A program made the position numbers and the translations under genes. From Trebouxia sp. TZW2008 (lineage: Eukaryota > Chlorophyta > Trebouxiophyceae > Trebouxiales > Trebouxiaceae), in assembly GCA_002118135.1 (NCBI GenBank), contig BDIU01000555.1, forward strand, positions 1-64,000: a stretch of 64,000 nt of DNA, read 5' to 3'. Of this stretch, positions 11,085-22,300 are shown piece by piece. A model generated the notes under the pieces. That model was given only the letters and a program-made list of their open reading frames with translations, searched no databases and was not told the DNA's origin. The stretch's first letter is position 1. Each line of letters opens with the position of its first letter.

Positions 11085-11588
11085 ATGTCAGGCTGGAATG
11101 CCCGGCAGGTCGTCTCAGCAAGGCCAAGACCACCTGCCGATTTTTTGCCGTGATGGAATGCAAACACAGTAATCTGATGAGCTGCAGACCCCGGTTCACC
11201 GCGGTGGTCTTAAGTTGATGGGCTCAACTGCTATCAGCAACGGCAGTATCCAACATGTTTCGGCTGAGAGGAATAGCTCACGATGCTGCAATGCTCAAGC
11301 AATGTCCAGATGCTCACTTGTGCCGCAGTCTTGATATTGATCACTGCTTGCATCGCTGCGCGCCCTTGAGCACAGCAGTGAGTGTTGAGTGGCTGCACTT
11401 GCAACTATTGACTCAGACTGAAGCGCTCTCGGAGGATGTGCACAGGTCGCTGACCGTACCGGCACGGCGCAACTTGGCGCAACTGCACAGTCAACTGCAA
11501 GCTGTGTTGCAACACCGTCTGGCAGCCCCTCACAAGCAGTGTCGCATCCTGGCGTTTTGCTCCGACTGCAAGGAATTGTCGTTATTGC
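11085..11588. promoter_or_regulatory. Divergent region between Aha1 and the CHI-like gene
   Basis: About 500 bases between two start codons pointing apart. A plus-strand open frame 11255-11599 (114 codons, MFRLRGIAHDA) overlaps the CHI-like start by a few bases in another frame. It has no recognisable domain and could be an upstream ORF or chance. No core promoter box was recognised. Confidence 0.35.
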
Positions 11589-13026
11589 ATGACCACTGAG
11601 GCGCAGGAGGTCGAGTCGTCTGGCCGGGTCACTTCTGACGGACGTCTCAAGCGTTTTGGTCGGGGAGCAGCTGGTGCAGCGCATCGCCTCAAAAACCTTC
11701 TGAAAGCTCCTGGCTTCCACAGAAAGTCAACTTCCCCTGCTGCATCTGTGAGTTCTGGCCAGTTGCATAAGGGAGGCTTTGGAAGCAAGTCTGAGGACAA
11801 GTGAGTGCTGCGCCCGCTTGCAACCGACAGCATGCCAGGCTCAACAAGACATCGAGCACAATCAACCCTTGAGCTCTCCCCAGCAAGTGTTTGCTTGAGA
11901 AGGATGCACATGTGAGGCGCACAGCATATGCTTGCAGGCTTACTGAGAGTCAATGGAGTCGGATCCGGTCACGCAGCGTCACACGTGCTGCTGAGGCTGG
12001 CACCTTCCCTTGCCAGCTCTGTATGCACACACCTCAGTCTGTGAAGGCGTGCCAAGACCTAGTGACCACTGGAAGTCGCCTGTTTGGCCTTGGCGGCTTA
12101 TTCAAAGTCCGCATTTATGACTTTGCTGTCTACATACACCCTGAACAGGTGAAGACACCTCCAACAGCCAGCCAACATATCAGTGCTGCTGCAACAATGC
12201 AAATTGCGACCTTATAACACAGCACCATTGCACAACTGCAGGCAAGCATCTTTGCGTACAGCGATACACAATGCAATGTGTGGCACCAGCTTGTCTGCAA
12301 TGCATGAGTTGTCGAGACACAAGCTCCAGACAATAAAAGCAGGTTATACCCACGACTTTTGACATGAGGGAGCAGCATGATGATGAGCAATGAATGTTGC
12401 ATCGCAGCACAATGATGAGGAGCAATAAATGTTGCATCGCAGCACAATGATGAGTAAGCTTGATGCTACTGCAGGCAAAGTCCTCATCACTAGCCAAGAC
12501 AAATCTCAAGCCTGCCATCGGCGCCCAGAATGCCCAGTTCTGCAAAAGCCTGCGCAGCAGTGAAGACATAGACATGTCTCTCATGGTACGGGCCGCCAGA
12601 AACCTGCCCATCAAGCTTCTGGCCAAGGAGTATGAACGCATCCTCAGACGGCGCATCACAAAAGTTGGCGGGTCACAAACGGATGCAGCACTCGACAAAA
12701 TGATCAAGTCCTTCGACGAGAAGGCGTTACCAGATAGCATCAAACAAGGCGGCTCAGTCAAGAAGGGCACATTGTTGACTTTCACAAAACAAGGCTCAGG
12801 TTCCATGGTTGCTAGAGCTGACGGGCAGGAGCTGCTGAAGGTTGAAAGCCCGAAGCTGTGCCAGGCTGTGTTTGACTTGTATCTTGGTGACCAGCCAGTC
12901 AGCAAAGAGTCGCGACAGGCAGCAGGTGACGCTGTGATGGGTATGATGGGCAGCATTCCCTACCAAGAGCCTGCAGCTAAGGGGCTGTGCAATATTAGCA
13001 ACAACAGCTGCCAAGTTCTGACATAG
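11589..13026 (+). CDS. Chalcone-isomerase-like / fatty-acid-binding protein (CHI fold)
   Basis: Exons 11589-11800, 11938-12148 and 12475-13026 join in frame. The first about 70 residues are basic and Ser-rich (MTTEAQEVESS...RLKRFGRG), possibly a plastid presequence. The CHI fold follows: QDLVTTGSRLFGLGGLFKVRIYDFAVYIHPEQ, a helical stretch with DIDMSLMVRAARNLPIKLLAKEYERI, KKGTLLTFTKQGSGSMVARADGQELLKVESPKLC, and AVFDLYLGDQPVSKESRQAAGDAVMGMMG. The last segments match the C-terminal 'SPxLCxAlFDxYLGdxPVS' signature of the family. Algae generally lack flavonoid chalcone isomerase but have plastid fatty-acid-binding members. A lipid-binding role is therefore more likely than flavonoid chemistry; this is inference. 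The extreme C-terminus after MMG may involve a further splice. Confidence 0.82.
12376..12455 (+). repeat. Short tandem repeat, about 35-base unit, in a CHI-like intron
   Basis: Two and a part copies of a unit containing GATGAG-AGCAAT-AATG and TTGCATCGCAGCACAATGAT lie immediately upstream of the exon-3 acceptor. Confidence 0.75.
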
Positions 13027-14339
13027 GCTTGACACAAAGACTTGATGCCGTTCTGCGTCACAGCGGGTGCCTCTGTGAGTGAAAGCAGCCCAGGCTTGCT
13101 CAGATCTGTGCCATGTTGGATGCTCCTGGAGGCAGCTCAATGAATGCAGATTGTAGTGCTGCTGCTAAGGCACTCAGCTTTCTTGTCAAGTCAAGTCAAG
13201 CACTTGGAGACACAATCATAACTGCATTGATATGTCAAGCACTTTGGTTTGTGTTGTTAGCCAATACACTACATCTTGTCAGAAAGACATGTGTATTTTG
13301 TTTGTTCAAGGCAGGCTCGCTCTTTCTGTGATGACGTGCAGTGTTTGACCAGTTCTCCTTTTGTGCAAACGTATGCAAACCCTTTGTCTGCAGCTTTGTC
13401 ACCTATACCATACATCAGCTTTGGATCTTGACACCTGCTCAGCTGACAAGAGGCGTTTGTGACACAACGCTCACCTGACTTGGCTTCTCAGCAGACTGAC
13501 AAAAGAATTTTCTTATACCCAAGTCAAGTGAAAACTCCAGTTGTTTGAGAGCTCAGGCCACAAGTGTGCTTGTGAGTCAAACATGAAGTGGAATTTTGCA
13601 TCAGTCTGCCATCTCAGTGACCGTTCTGCAGTCCTCATGAAGATTCCTAGGCAGCTGGCATGCCTAGTAATCAAGACAGGGCTACTCACCCACAACTTGG
13701 CAATTGCCACCTGCAGACATGCCAGTGATGTACAAGCATAGTACCTGCAGGTGCCCTGTAATGTTGCTCTTGCACAACGCTGTACACACCTGCAGCGCTG
13801 CAACCTTTGATTACACAAAATGATAGCTGGTTGTCTGCCAACAGATCACATCCACTCAACAACAGACATAATGTCCTCAACAAACACTACGTACACCAAC
13901 ACTACACCACAAAGCATACGCCAGAAGTTGTCTAGAGGCCTGCCAATGCACAAAGCAACTTGTAGATCAGAGGATTGGCAAACAGCAAACCAGACAAAGC
14001 TGGTCTTTCTACAGCGCATCTGTTGAGTTGGAACATTGCCAATCCCTTTGTAACAACACACTCCTATGGCAACACACTTGACAAGTAACCCATCAGTACA
14101 CGACACGGCAGCACAGCAGCTCAAAAGCCTAACAGCAGGCGTGGCTCAAGCGTCTTTGCCCCTGATCTTGGTGCTATGCTAAGTTCCATCTGCAGCTTGG
14201 CTGTTAAACGCATGCCAGCTCAGGGCTTGACCTCAAATTGCTGCCAAATGCAAGTCAGCTTGAAGATTGGGCGAAGATTGCTGTCAAATGCATGTCGGCT
14301 CAACGCTTGGGGTCAAATCGCTGCCAAACGCATGTCTGC
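13027..14339. other. Convergent intergenic region, CHI-like to Ycf54
   Basis: No gene seen in about 1.3 kb. It holds both 3' flanks. The last 130 bases contain tandem copies of the Ycf54 C-terminal coding edge (separate entry). Short AAGTC iterations lie at 13188-13203. Confidence 0.5.
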
Positions 14340-14362
14340 TCAGTGCTTGGGCTCAAACTGTT
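14205..14362 (-). repeat. Tandem copies of the Ycf54 stop-codon edge
   Basis: Read on the minus strand, the end of Ycf54 (TGGTGGCAACAGTTTGAGCC, CAAGCAC, TGA) is followed by three drifted copies. Each has TTGNCAGC(A/G)AT-TT, a CAAGC-segment and a TGAGC(T/C)-like string, at a period of about 43-45 bases. The repeated unit therefore includes the WQQFEPK codons and the stop. Confidence 0.7.
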
Positions 14363-16018
14363 GCCACCAACCGGGCTTGTATGGAGGGTAAGGGGCTGTC
14401 CAGTGCACTGTCTGATTCAACGGCTTGAAGTCTGGCACTGGCTTCAGTGACTTGAGAGCCACTTCTGGAGTGTGCTCACCAAGCTCCAGCTTCAGCACTC
14501 TATCAAGTCTGAGCTTCATGAAGCTGCAACACAAGGTGAAGATGCAGTAAGAAGGGGAAAGCACAGCACACGAAGCTGCAACAGAGACACACTATCATAG
14601 GTGAAGACGGAGTAACATGGGGAAGTACCATGAGGAAGTAACATCAGTAACATGAGAAAGTTACAGCGCATGAAGCTGCAACACAGGCATATGAACATAG
14701 GTGAAGACACAGCATGAAGGGGAAAGAACAGCACATGAAGCTGCAATAGAAGCATATGAGCGTTGATGAAGGTGCACTGGCAAGGTCAAATGCCAGCAGA
14801 CTTTACTTGAATGTCAAAAGCTGAATGCTACAGCAGGCAGTGCGACTGGCTGTGCAGGGAGCTTCATTAGGCTGCAAGACAAGCACAAGGACACAGTGAA
14901 TAGTGCTTTGGCCAGGCCGCAAGTGCAGCCCATGTTGCTTGTATGTCAAATGCTGAACACTGCAACAGGCTGTCCTGCCTGAGCTTCATGGAGCAAGTTT
15001 GAGCATAGTTGCAGATGCTATTAATTTTGCCTAAATTGCTGCAGTTCCATTCACATGCATCGCCTTTGGCGTTGGTGAATGTCATTGGCCGTGCTCATGC
15101 CCAAGATATAAGAGGACGGATGAAGATGCATCGGCGTTACTAAAGCGCACACTTTGCTTGCTTGTGAGACGCTGAATGCCACAGCAGGCTGTGCAGAAGT
15201 GGCATAGCTTGCGAGCAGCAACAGCACTTGTGTGATGCTGAGCACTCAAGAGATTGCAATCCAAGTGATGTGATTTACGTGATCCATTGCTTGTCTGTTG
15301 ATATCAGTGCTACACAGGGCCGTCGCACTTGCTTCGCCTGGTCTGCAAAGAGCTCATCTAGCCAAGCTGGCTCTGAGACCAAGAAGAAGTTGACATCGGT
15401 GTCCCGCTCTAATAGCAATCGCCTCCTTTCTCTGAGCTGCTCTGCAAAGGCCTCGTTTTGCACATCGTGCAGCATGAATTCGGCACTCGCAACAACAGCA
15501 TACCACTCTGTCTGCGCAGCACCATCAGCAATGCATGAGTCATTAGGACTTGATGCTGATGAGTCCACACTGCAGCTACAGTGGCCCCTTTTTGACACAG
15601 TTGCTTTGGTTACAAAAGAAATTTCCTTTACATCAAATCTTTTTGAGAGATGTCATGGCAGTCGGAACATGGTGATTGATGCCCAATGACATTGTCCTTA
15701 CGCAAGAAATATTTTGTCATGTAGCGTCCCTACAAGGAGAAGTTACTGTATGAGATACAGCAGAACTTGACTGACCTTCTGACCAGCTTTGACCTCAGGA
15801 GCGATAGGATTTTCGGCAACTACCCGTGCGTGAGCCTTGACATTCCTCTTCTGAGTTCTGTGGGTGGCGTGGTGCGAGGGCACAGCAGATTGAGCAATAA
15901 TAGGCCGTCGGTGCATACATCTTCTGCAGAAGCGAGCAGACTGCTGCTGCTGCTGCTGCAGAGGCACAGCAAAGTCCCGCAGAGACGTCAATTGCGCGTG
16001 TGGCAACAACGCATTCAT
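14340..16018 (-). CDS. YCF54: Ycf54 / LCAA, accessory subunit of the Mg-protoporphyrin IX monomethyl ester cyclase
   Basis: Ycf54 is needed for accumulation of the aerobic cyclase that makes protochlorophyllide in chlorophyll synthesis, in the plastid. Minus-strand exons: about 16018-15776, 15569-15279 and 14523-14340. The first encodes MNALLPHAQLTSLRDFAV, a Gln run, and a basic region typical of a plastid presequence. The second encodes EWYAVVASAEFMLHDVQNE, QLRERRRLLLERDTDVNFFL and KQVRRPCVALISTDKQWI. The third encodes FMKLRLDRVLKLELGEHTPE and WTAPYPPYKPGWWQQF. These match Ycf54 over its full length of about 110 residues. The exon 2/3 join is in phase; the exon 1/2 join is not resolved (a different donor or acceptor may be used). 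The intron between exons 1 and 2 carries a family A element. Confidence 0.9.
14514..14760 (-). repeat. Repeated acceptor edge of Ycf54 exon 3
   Basis: The true acceptor (TTGCAG followed by CTTCATGAAG on the minus strand) at about 14516-14530 recurs as TTGCAGCTTC(A/G)TG near 14566-14581, 14668-14681 and 14733-14748. Interspersed GGTGAAGA-GAGTAA blocks accompany it. Each copy keeps a usable-looking polypyrimidine-TTGCAG. Confidence 0.7.
15596..15750. mobile_element. MITE-like element, family A, truncated copy in Ycf54 intron 1
   Basis: Shares CAGTTGCTTTGGTTACAAAAG, CCTTTACATCAAAT, CATTGTCCTTACG and the end AAGGAGAAGTTACTGTA with the complete copies. The left inverted repeat is missing or degraded. 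Confidence 0.55.
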
Positions 16019-16307
16019 CTTGAAGTTCCGCGCTGTCCCAAGCGCCCAAAAAGCGTCAGCGTTGCAATCGGTGCCACTGCAAGTCGGATCGAGATCGTGA
16101 TCGTCGCTGGTACTAAATTCCGAACAGCTGGACAAGGGTAAAGTTGGGGTTTTCGAATTTGAAGAAGACGAAGAACAGCTGTCTCAGTATCCGCCACGCC
16201 ACAACAGTCAACTGTCACAGTTCAACTGTGGCTCCGCTGACGAATTTGAACCTCAGGATCTTGCAATACCGCTTGCTGCCAAAATCTTTTGACCTCACTC
16301 AGCCAAG

Positions 16308-19300
16308 ATGGACTGGTCAATGATGCAGAACTTTGTCCAAAAGGAGGATGCAGAGTCTTTCTGGACTGCACTCGCTGACCAGCTTAGGACTAGCAACAAG
16401 CAATTCGGCATTCTGCAGAAAGGGCTTCGCTCCTTCTGTTTCAAAGAGGTAAAGGTCTGAGCAGCCAGTGCTGAGTAAGAGAGCCTGTCCCTGTCGGCTT
16501 CAAGATGTAAGCTTCTGAACAAACTGCAGGTTGACTCAGAGCGTGCTCGCCAGTTTGTTTGCGACTGCCTTCTCTATGCCTTGCAAAAACCAGAGGCAAA
16601 AGACATTGCAGTTGCACATCTGTTGCTAGACACAGTGCCTGCTGCCAGCCCAGAAGCCAAAACAGCCCAATCAGCATCGCAGCTCTTCAGCTGTTGTTGC
16701 TGTGTTGAGTATGCACGGCTGGCTGTCAAGGTGCGCACCACGCAGAGTTGTTGCTATCAAGGCTCATGCAGCATGCTGATCTGCAGCAAATTCTGTTCAT
16801 TTGCAGCATGACATTGCAGACAGTGGGCAGAAAACTTTGCTTGACTTCGTTTCAGGGCAGGCAGTTCATGTCAAAGCACATATACAACTCTGACCATGCT
16901 GATGATATTGGTATGTGACCATTGCAGGTAGTTCAGGTGTTCAAATTGACATGGCAGGACGTTCAGGATCAGCAAGCATGCACGGCATTGATACAGACAT
17001 TGCTGGCAGATAGATCACTGTACACACCAGCAGTTGGACTGTCACTGCACTTTCCGGTGAGTCATCCACCTCATGAGCATATGCCTGCTGATGTGGCTCT
17101 TCTGCTGGATTGCACACCACGTCAGTTGTTTCAGTAGAGTCTTCTTTTCTGTTTCCAGTCACCGGCACATGTCCTGACCTGACTTGCGGTTGCTGCAGCT
17201 TAAGCACAATTTCTCATACACTTGTGTGCAAAAGATGTGAGAGACGTTTTGCATGGACCAATCCACTTGTGCACAGAACGTGTGCGACATGTCGTGCCTG
17301 TTCTTATACACTTGTGTGCATAATGTGCTAGATAGCATGCACATTCTGACACATTTGTGCCCAGATTATGTGAGACATGGCTTGCATGTTGCTGCAGGAC
17401 CTACAGCAAGATGTTGACGTGACTCAGGTCTTAGCAGGCCTTGTGGAGGATGGTCAACTGGGACTCGCTCAGCGATGGGCTCAGACGCTGCCTGAAGTTT
17501 TCCAGATTGAGCTGATCAACCACTGTGTTCATGTGGACCGTCTCAAGGAGGCTGTCAAGCTTGTGCGCCATCTACAGCTGAAGCAGGTATGAGATGCCTT
17601 TTTGTTTGTCCCTGACCCCAGGGGCGACATCACACTCAGCAGCAATGTCGCAGAGTATGAGCCCAATTCGACATGGATTGGCACTACTTTGAGCTATGCC
17701 GATGATGTGCTCAGTTTGCTGCTCATATAGTCGCTACATAAGGCTCAATGTTGCAGATTTTCCCAGACATCGATGAGATGTACAAGCAGCGCACATTGAC
17801 TCGCCTGCTGGACAAAGAGCAATGGGAGGTTGCTGCAACCTATGCTGGCCAAGACATCCAATGTCAGGTGCATCCTGACCTCGTGTGTTATGTATGGCAC
17901 GGCATCTTCAGGCAGGCATGATGCACTGCACAGCTCCAGCAAGTTGGAGCCCAATGGTTCTTGATGAAACCCCACTTCATGCAGCCATCATTGCTGCAAG
18001 GCGTCTGCACGTGCTTCTTTCATTGTCATGGAGCTAGTGTGTGCTTGGCATGCGGCTGATTTGTGTTTGCGATGTGGACATGCTGCTTGTGGGATGATAG
18101 TGTGCTTGTTTTGGGGTTTGCGTAGCTGACAACCTTACACCTCAAGCTGAGCAGGTGATGCTTACTGACAGGAGCAAGTGGTCAGAGCCATGCTTGTTGC
18201 TGGGGAAACACTCAGAGCAGACGAGCTCAGAGAGCAGCTTGGCCTTAGTCCAGACGTCCTAGACCTGGACGCAGCACAGATTGAGGCACAGAGGGCGCTT
18301 GCAAATGAAGCATACTTGTCTTTAAGGCTGCCAGCAAGCTCAGTGTTGTTTATTGACGACAAAGAAACACTGAGCAGGTATGGCCTCAGCAACTACGGCT
18401 GCTTGCCCCTGTTTGACCACTGTAGAGGTACAGATTGACAATCTGTACCTCTACAGTATGTGCTGTGTTGACTTGTCTGATTATATCTCTGGCTGTGTTG
18501 CTTTGGGGCCACTGACCTGTTGCAGTGTACGGACCTCAAAAGGCCGTCAGCCTGTTACTAGAATTTTGCTGTGGACTGTAGAGATGCGTCTTGTCTAGTT
18601 CTACTGTTGCTGGTTCCAAGAACTGTCTGAGCATTTGTCTGTTGTGTTGCTACAGGGCAAGCCAGCTGTTGCAATCTGCAGAAGTGGTCGGTCTTGATGT
18701 GGAGTGGAAGCCAAATACAAGTGGGGAGCAGAATCCTGCCAGCATCTTTCAGGTGCAGTCATCTGTCCATATAACGACTGCATTGGTCACAAATAAATGT
18801 CTTTACATCAAATTGTTATTACTCAGAAGTAGCACTGTATTCAGGATGCAGTGCTTGGTTCTCACTTGCATTGTCCTTACAACAAGAATGTTTTTATATC
18901 AAGAGGTTGCTGTACAGGTCCATCAACAGCAGCTGCGTCACCTCTACTTGTGTTGCTATCAGTGGTCGCAAGCGCAGTCTATTGCATATCGCTGTTTCTG
19001 CAACAATGCTGACTTGAGTTGCCTATATGTATGAGCTGAAGCAGTCCATCCTTATCCTGAACTTGCCTCGGCGTGGCAAAGATGAGATGAACTTCAATTT
19101 TCCCATGCTGAAAGCAATATAGCTCATTGGTTTGCCCAGCTAAGATGCCAAACATCTTGTTGAGCTGATGCTGCTCTTTGCAAAAGTCTTCAAGTTGTAT
19201 CAGGGTATCAAGCGAGCTATCTTCTGTGCTAGAGTGGAAACAGTGACACCTTTGATCAGTGCTTTTGACGTGGTTCAGCTTGTGAACAGACTTGGTTGCT

Positions 19301-22300
19301 CAAAGACAGTCGCCTGGTGACTGTACGTACCTAGCAAGGCCTTTGAGCCCAAATAGCATGCGTTATCATGTATGTATGTATGTACCTTCTGTGCAGGTTG
19401 CAACGCGCTCGGCTGTTATGCTGTTTGACATGCTGAAGCTGCACCAGCTTGAGGCTCTAGACACTTGCCTCACCTCACTGCTGCAAAGCAGCGATGTCCT
19501 CAAGCTAGGATGTCGGCTCTCAGACGATGTCAGCAAGCTGCATAATTCATACCCAGGCATGCAGGCCTTCAGGCAGGCGGTGTCACTGCTGGACTTGACC
19601 ACTCCATGGACCATGTACATGCGCATCCACAACAGCCAGGTGAGGCTGTCACAGCGTTTCTTGATGCAACAACTGCGATATTTCCCCAAAGTAGATAGCC
19701 GCCTCACAGTGCTGCTTTGCAGCAGTAATGTGCTCAAGCTAGGATGCCAGCTGTCACTTGGTATCAGCAAGCTGCATCATTCATGACCAGGCATGCAGGC
19801 TTTCAGGCAGGCGGTGTCGCTGCTAGACTTGACCACCCCATGGAGCTTTTACATGCGCATCCACAAGGGCCAGGTGTGGCCTCTGCAGTGTCTGCCAAAT
19901 GCACCAGGTGCATTTTGGAGAAGCCTCCTTTCATCAAGCTTCACAGGCACCACTGCTGTCAAAGTGCAGTGATTGGTTCCCAGTTGCACTGTCCATATGA
20001 CAATATGTCCCTGTGTCACAAAGCTTGCACAACAAGAGGTTACTGCATGCATCTTGGCTTTTAACAGCACACATGCAATTTGCTATTCAAGCGTACAAGC
20101 CTGGTGACTATATGTACCCAGCAAGGCCTTTGAGCCCAACTAGCATGCGTTACTATGTTATGTCAAACCGGGCCTGCAGCCCTTCAGCCCAATTGCTGAC
20201 CTGACCACCCCATGGACTATGTACATGCGCACCCAGACAGATAGGTGAGACCTTCACCTGTCCTGTCTCCTGACAGAAGACATGGCACTTGCCACTGTCA
20301 GCATGCGTATTGAGTCTACTTGCAGCTGTCTGCACAAGAGTGCTTCCAAGGCTTTGCCCTCAGCATGCTGTTGTTTCCTCTTCCTTAAATGTAGTGTACT
20401 CTTCCCTGAAACTCTGAACCCTACAACCGCTGACCCAGAGTTGCAAGTTTTTGCAGCTGCCTGATGAGTGCCGCATTTGGCTGCCGACATCTGGGCTAGT
20501 AAGTGTGGCAGACAATTTGTGGCACAATTGTTGCAGGCAACTGTGTACAAAGATTCTTCCATGTTCAGTATAGATGGTTCAGGTTAGCACAGGACTCAAC
20601 TGGTTTGATGCAGTTGGTTGCTCCAGTACATACCTAGCTGGGCCTGCTGAGTCTGCGTAGCATGCGTTTTCAATGTATCCGATATATCTACATCTTGTGT
20701 GTGTCCTGGTTTACGTCACTTTTGCAGAACACAAGACAAAGGAAATGTTTGAGGTGTGCTTGTGGTAGTGCAGGAGCTGCAAGGGCGGCGGTCTGGGGCG
20801 CCTGTGGGTCTGTCCAACATGGCTTTGGGGGTTTTAGGCAAGCCCCTCAACAAAGCCATGCAGGTACAGTAACTTCTCTTTAAAAAGGCATTCGATGTAA
20901 GGACATGCTTGATGTAAAGACAGGGCGACTTGGAACCGATCACTGCATTCCAACTGCAGTGGTCCCTTTGAGTAAGCACAATTTGATGTAAGGACAACTT
21001 TCTTGGTGACCAAAGCAGTCATTACAAAGAGAAGTCACTGTAACTACACCTGACTGCTGTGACAAGGGTCCTGCCATTCATTGGGGAGCTGAGAAACAGC
21101 ACGCCAAACATCTGTTGCTGTGCGTTCTGCTCAAGTCTTTCGCGCCAGCACAGACTCTGAGTGTGTCTGAGCAGTTGATGCCAGCCAGGCAAACATAATC
21201 ACGCATCCTTGCCACAACAATAACAAGCCAGCCTGGCGAGATAGGACTTGGGCCACACACACCCAGCATATCTGCTGAAAATTGTGACCAGGTTATTGAA
21301 TTATCCGAGAAACATGATCACCAGACCACACACAGCGCTTGGCATCGACTATCGTGCAATCAGCTTCATTATGACTGCAAATGTCTATAATGACTGACAG
21401 GTGTTAAGCTCTGCCTGTTCTGCGAAGCTCCTCAAACCATGATGTGCCTGCAGATGTCAGATTGGGAAAGGAGACCATTGTCTGACAAACAAGTGGAGTA
21501 TGCAGCAATGGACGCCTTTGTTCTGCTGGAAATCTATGACGTCATAGCAGACCCAAAGAAGGGCCTCTCACAGCAACAGCTGCAGTCTCTGGCCTACAAC
21601 TACATCGGCCAAAAGCGTGAGACGTTTGGCCCAACAACCAACGACAACATCACAGGCCAGTCAGAATCCCTTGCTCACTATGTTGATATCAACACTGCCA
21701 GCAAGTATGCGCATTCTGGCCCAAAACCACCTGCAGGCGCTGCTGATGATCAGCAGCCAGCTGCAACAGCAGACAGTGGGACCCAAGCCACAACTGGTAG
21801 CAGCAGACCTGGGCAGGCAGACAGCAGACAGCCTGACAGCGGTCAGCCCAAATCTGCTACAAAAGACAACAATGTTGATGACAGTGACAGGCATGATGGG
21901 CCAGGAGGCTCAGTGCCATTTCATTACCTGCATCAACAGCAAGCAGAGCAGTCAAGGATGCAGCATAATGCAACAGCGTCCCTGCCAGCTGGCTCACCTT
22001 TGCAGAACTGCTTGCAGCGCAAAAAGCTGCAGCATGTGCTGAAGAGCATTGCACCCGGGACAGGTTGACCTTGTACGCCATTTTCCTTGTGCTGTCTAGC
22101 TTGCATCAGCATCAGGTCACATGTAGCCATGACATTGAGCAGCACAGAAGCACACACTTCTTCACTTGTTGACACCTTTGCGGGTATAGCTCCAGCGCAG
22201 TTGCTTGCTGTTCAGCTGCTGCATGCCTTGCTCCTTAATGTGACACATCCACGTGAGTCTCAGAAGTAGGTTCATAAAGTGTGACAGACTTGATGCAGTT

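Noticed and set aside
11255..11599. 114-codon plus-strand frame before the CHI-like gene
   Set aside because: No recognisable domain, and it overlaps the start of a well-supported gene in another frame; at most an upstream ORF.
12180..12956. 258-codon minus-strand open frame
   Set aside because: Shadow of the CHI-like third exon and its intron; no family resemblance.
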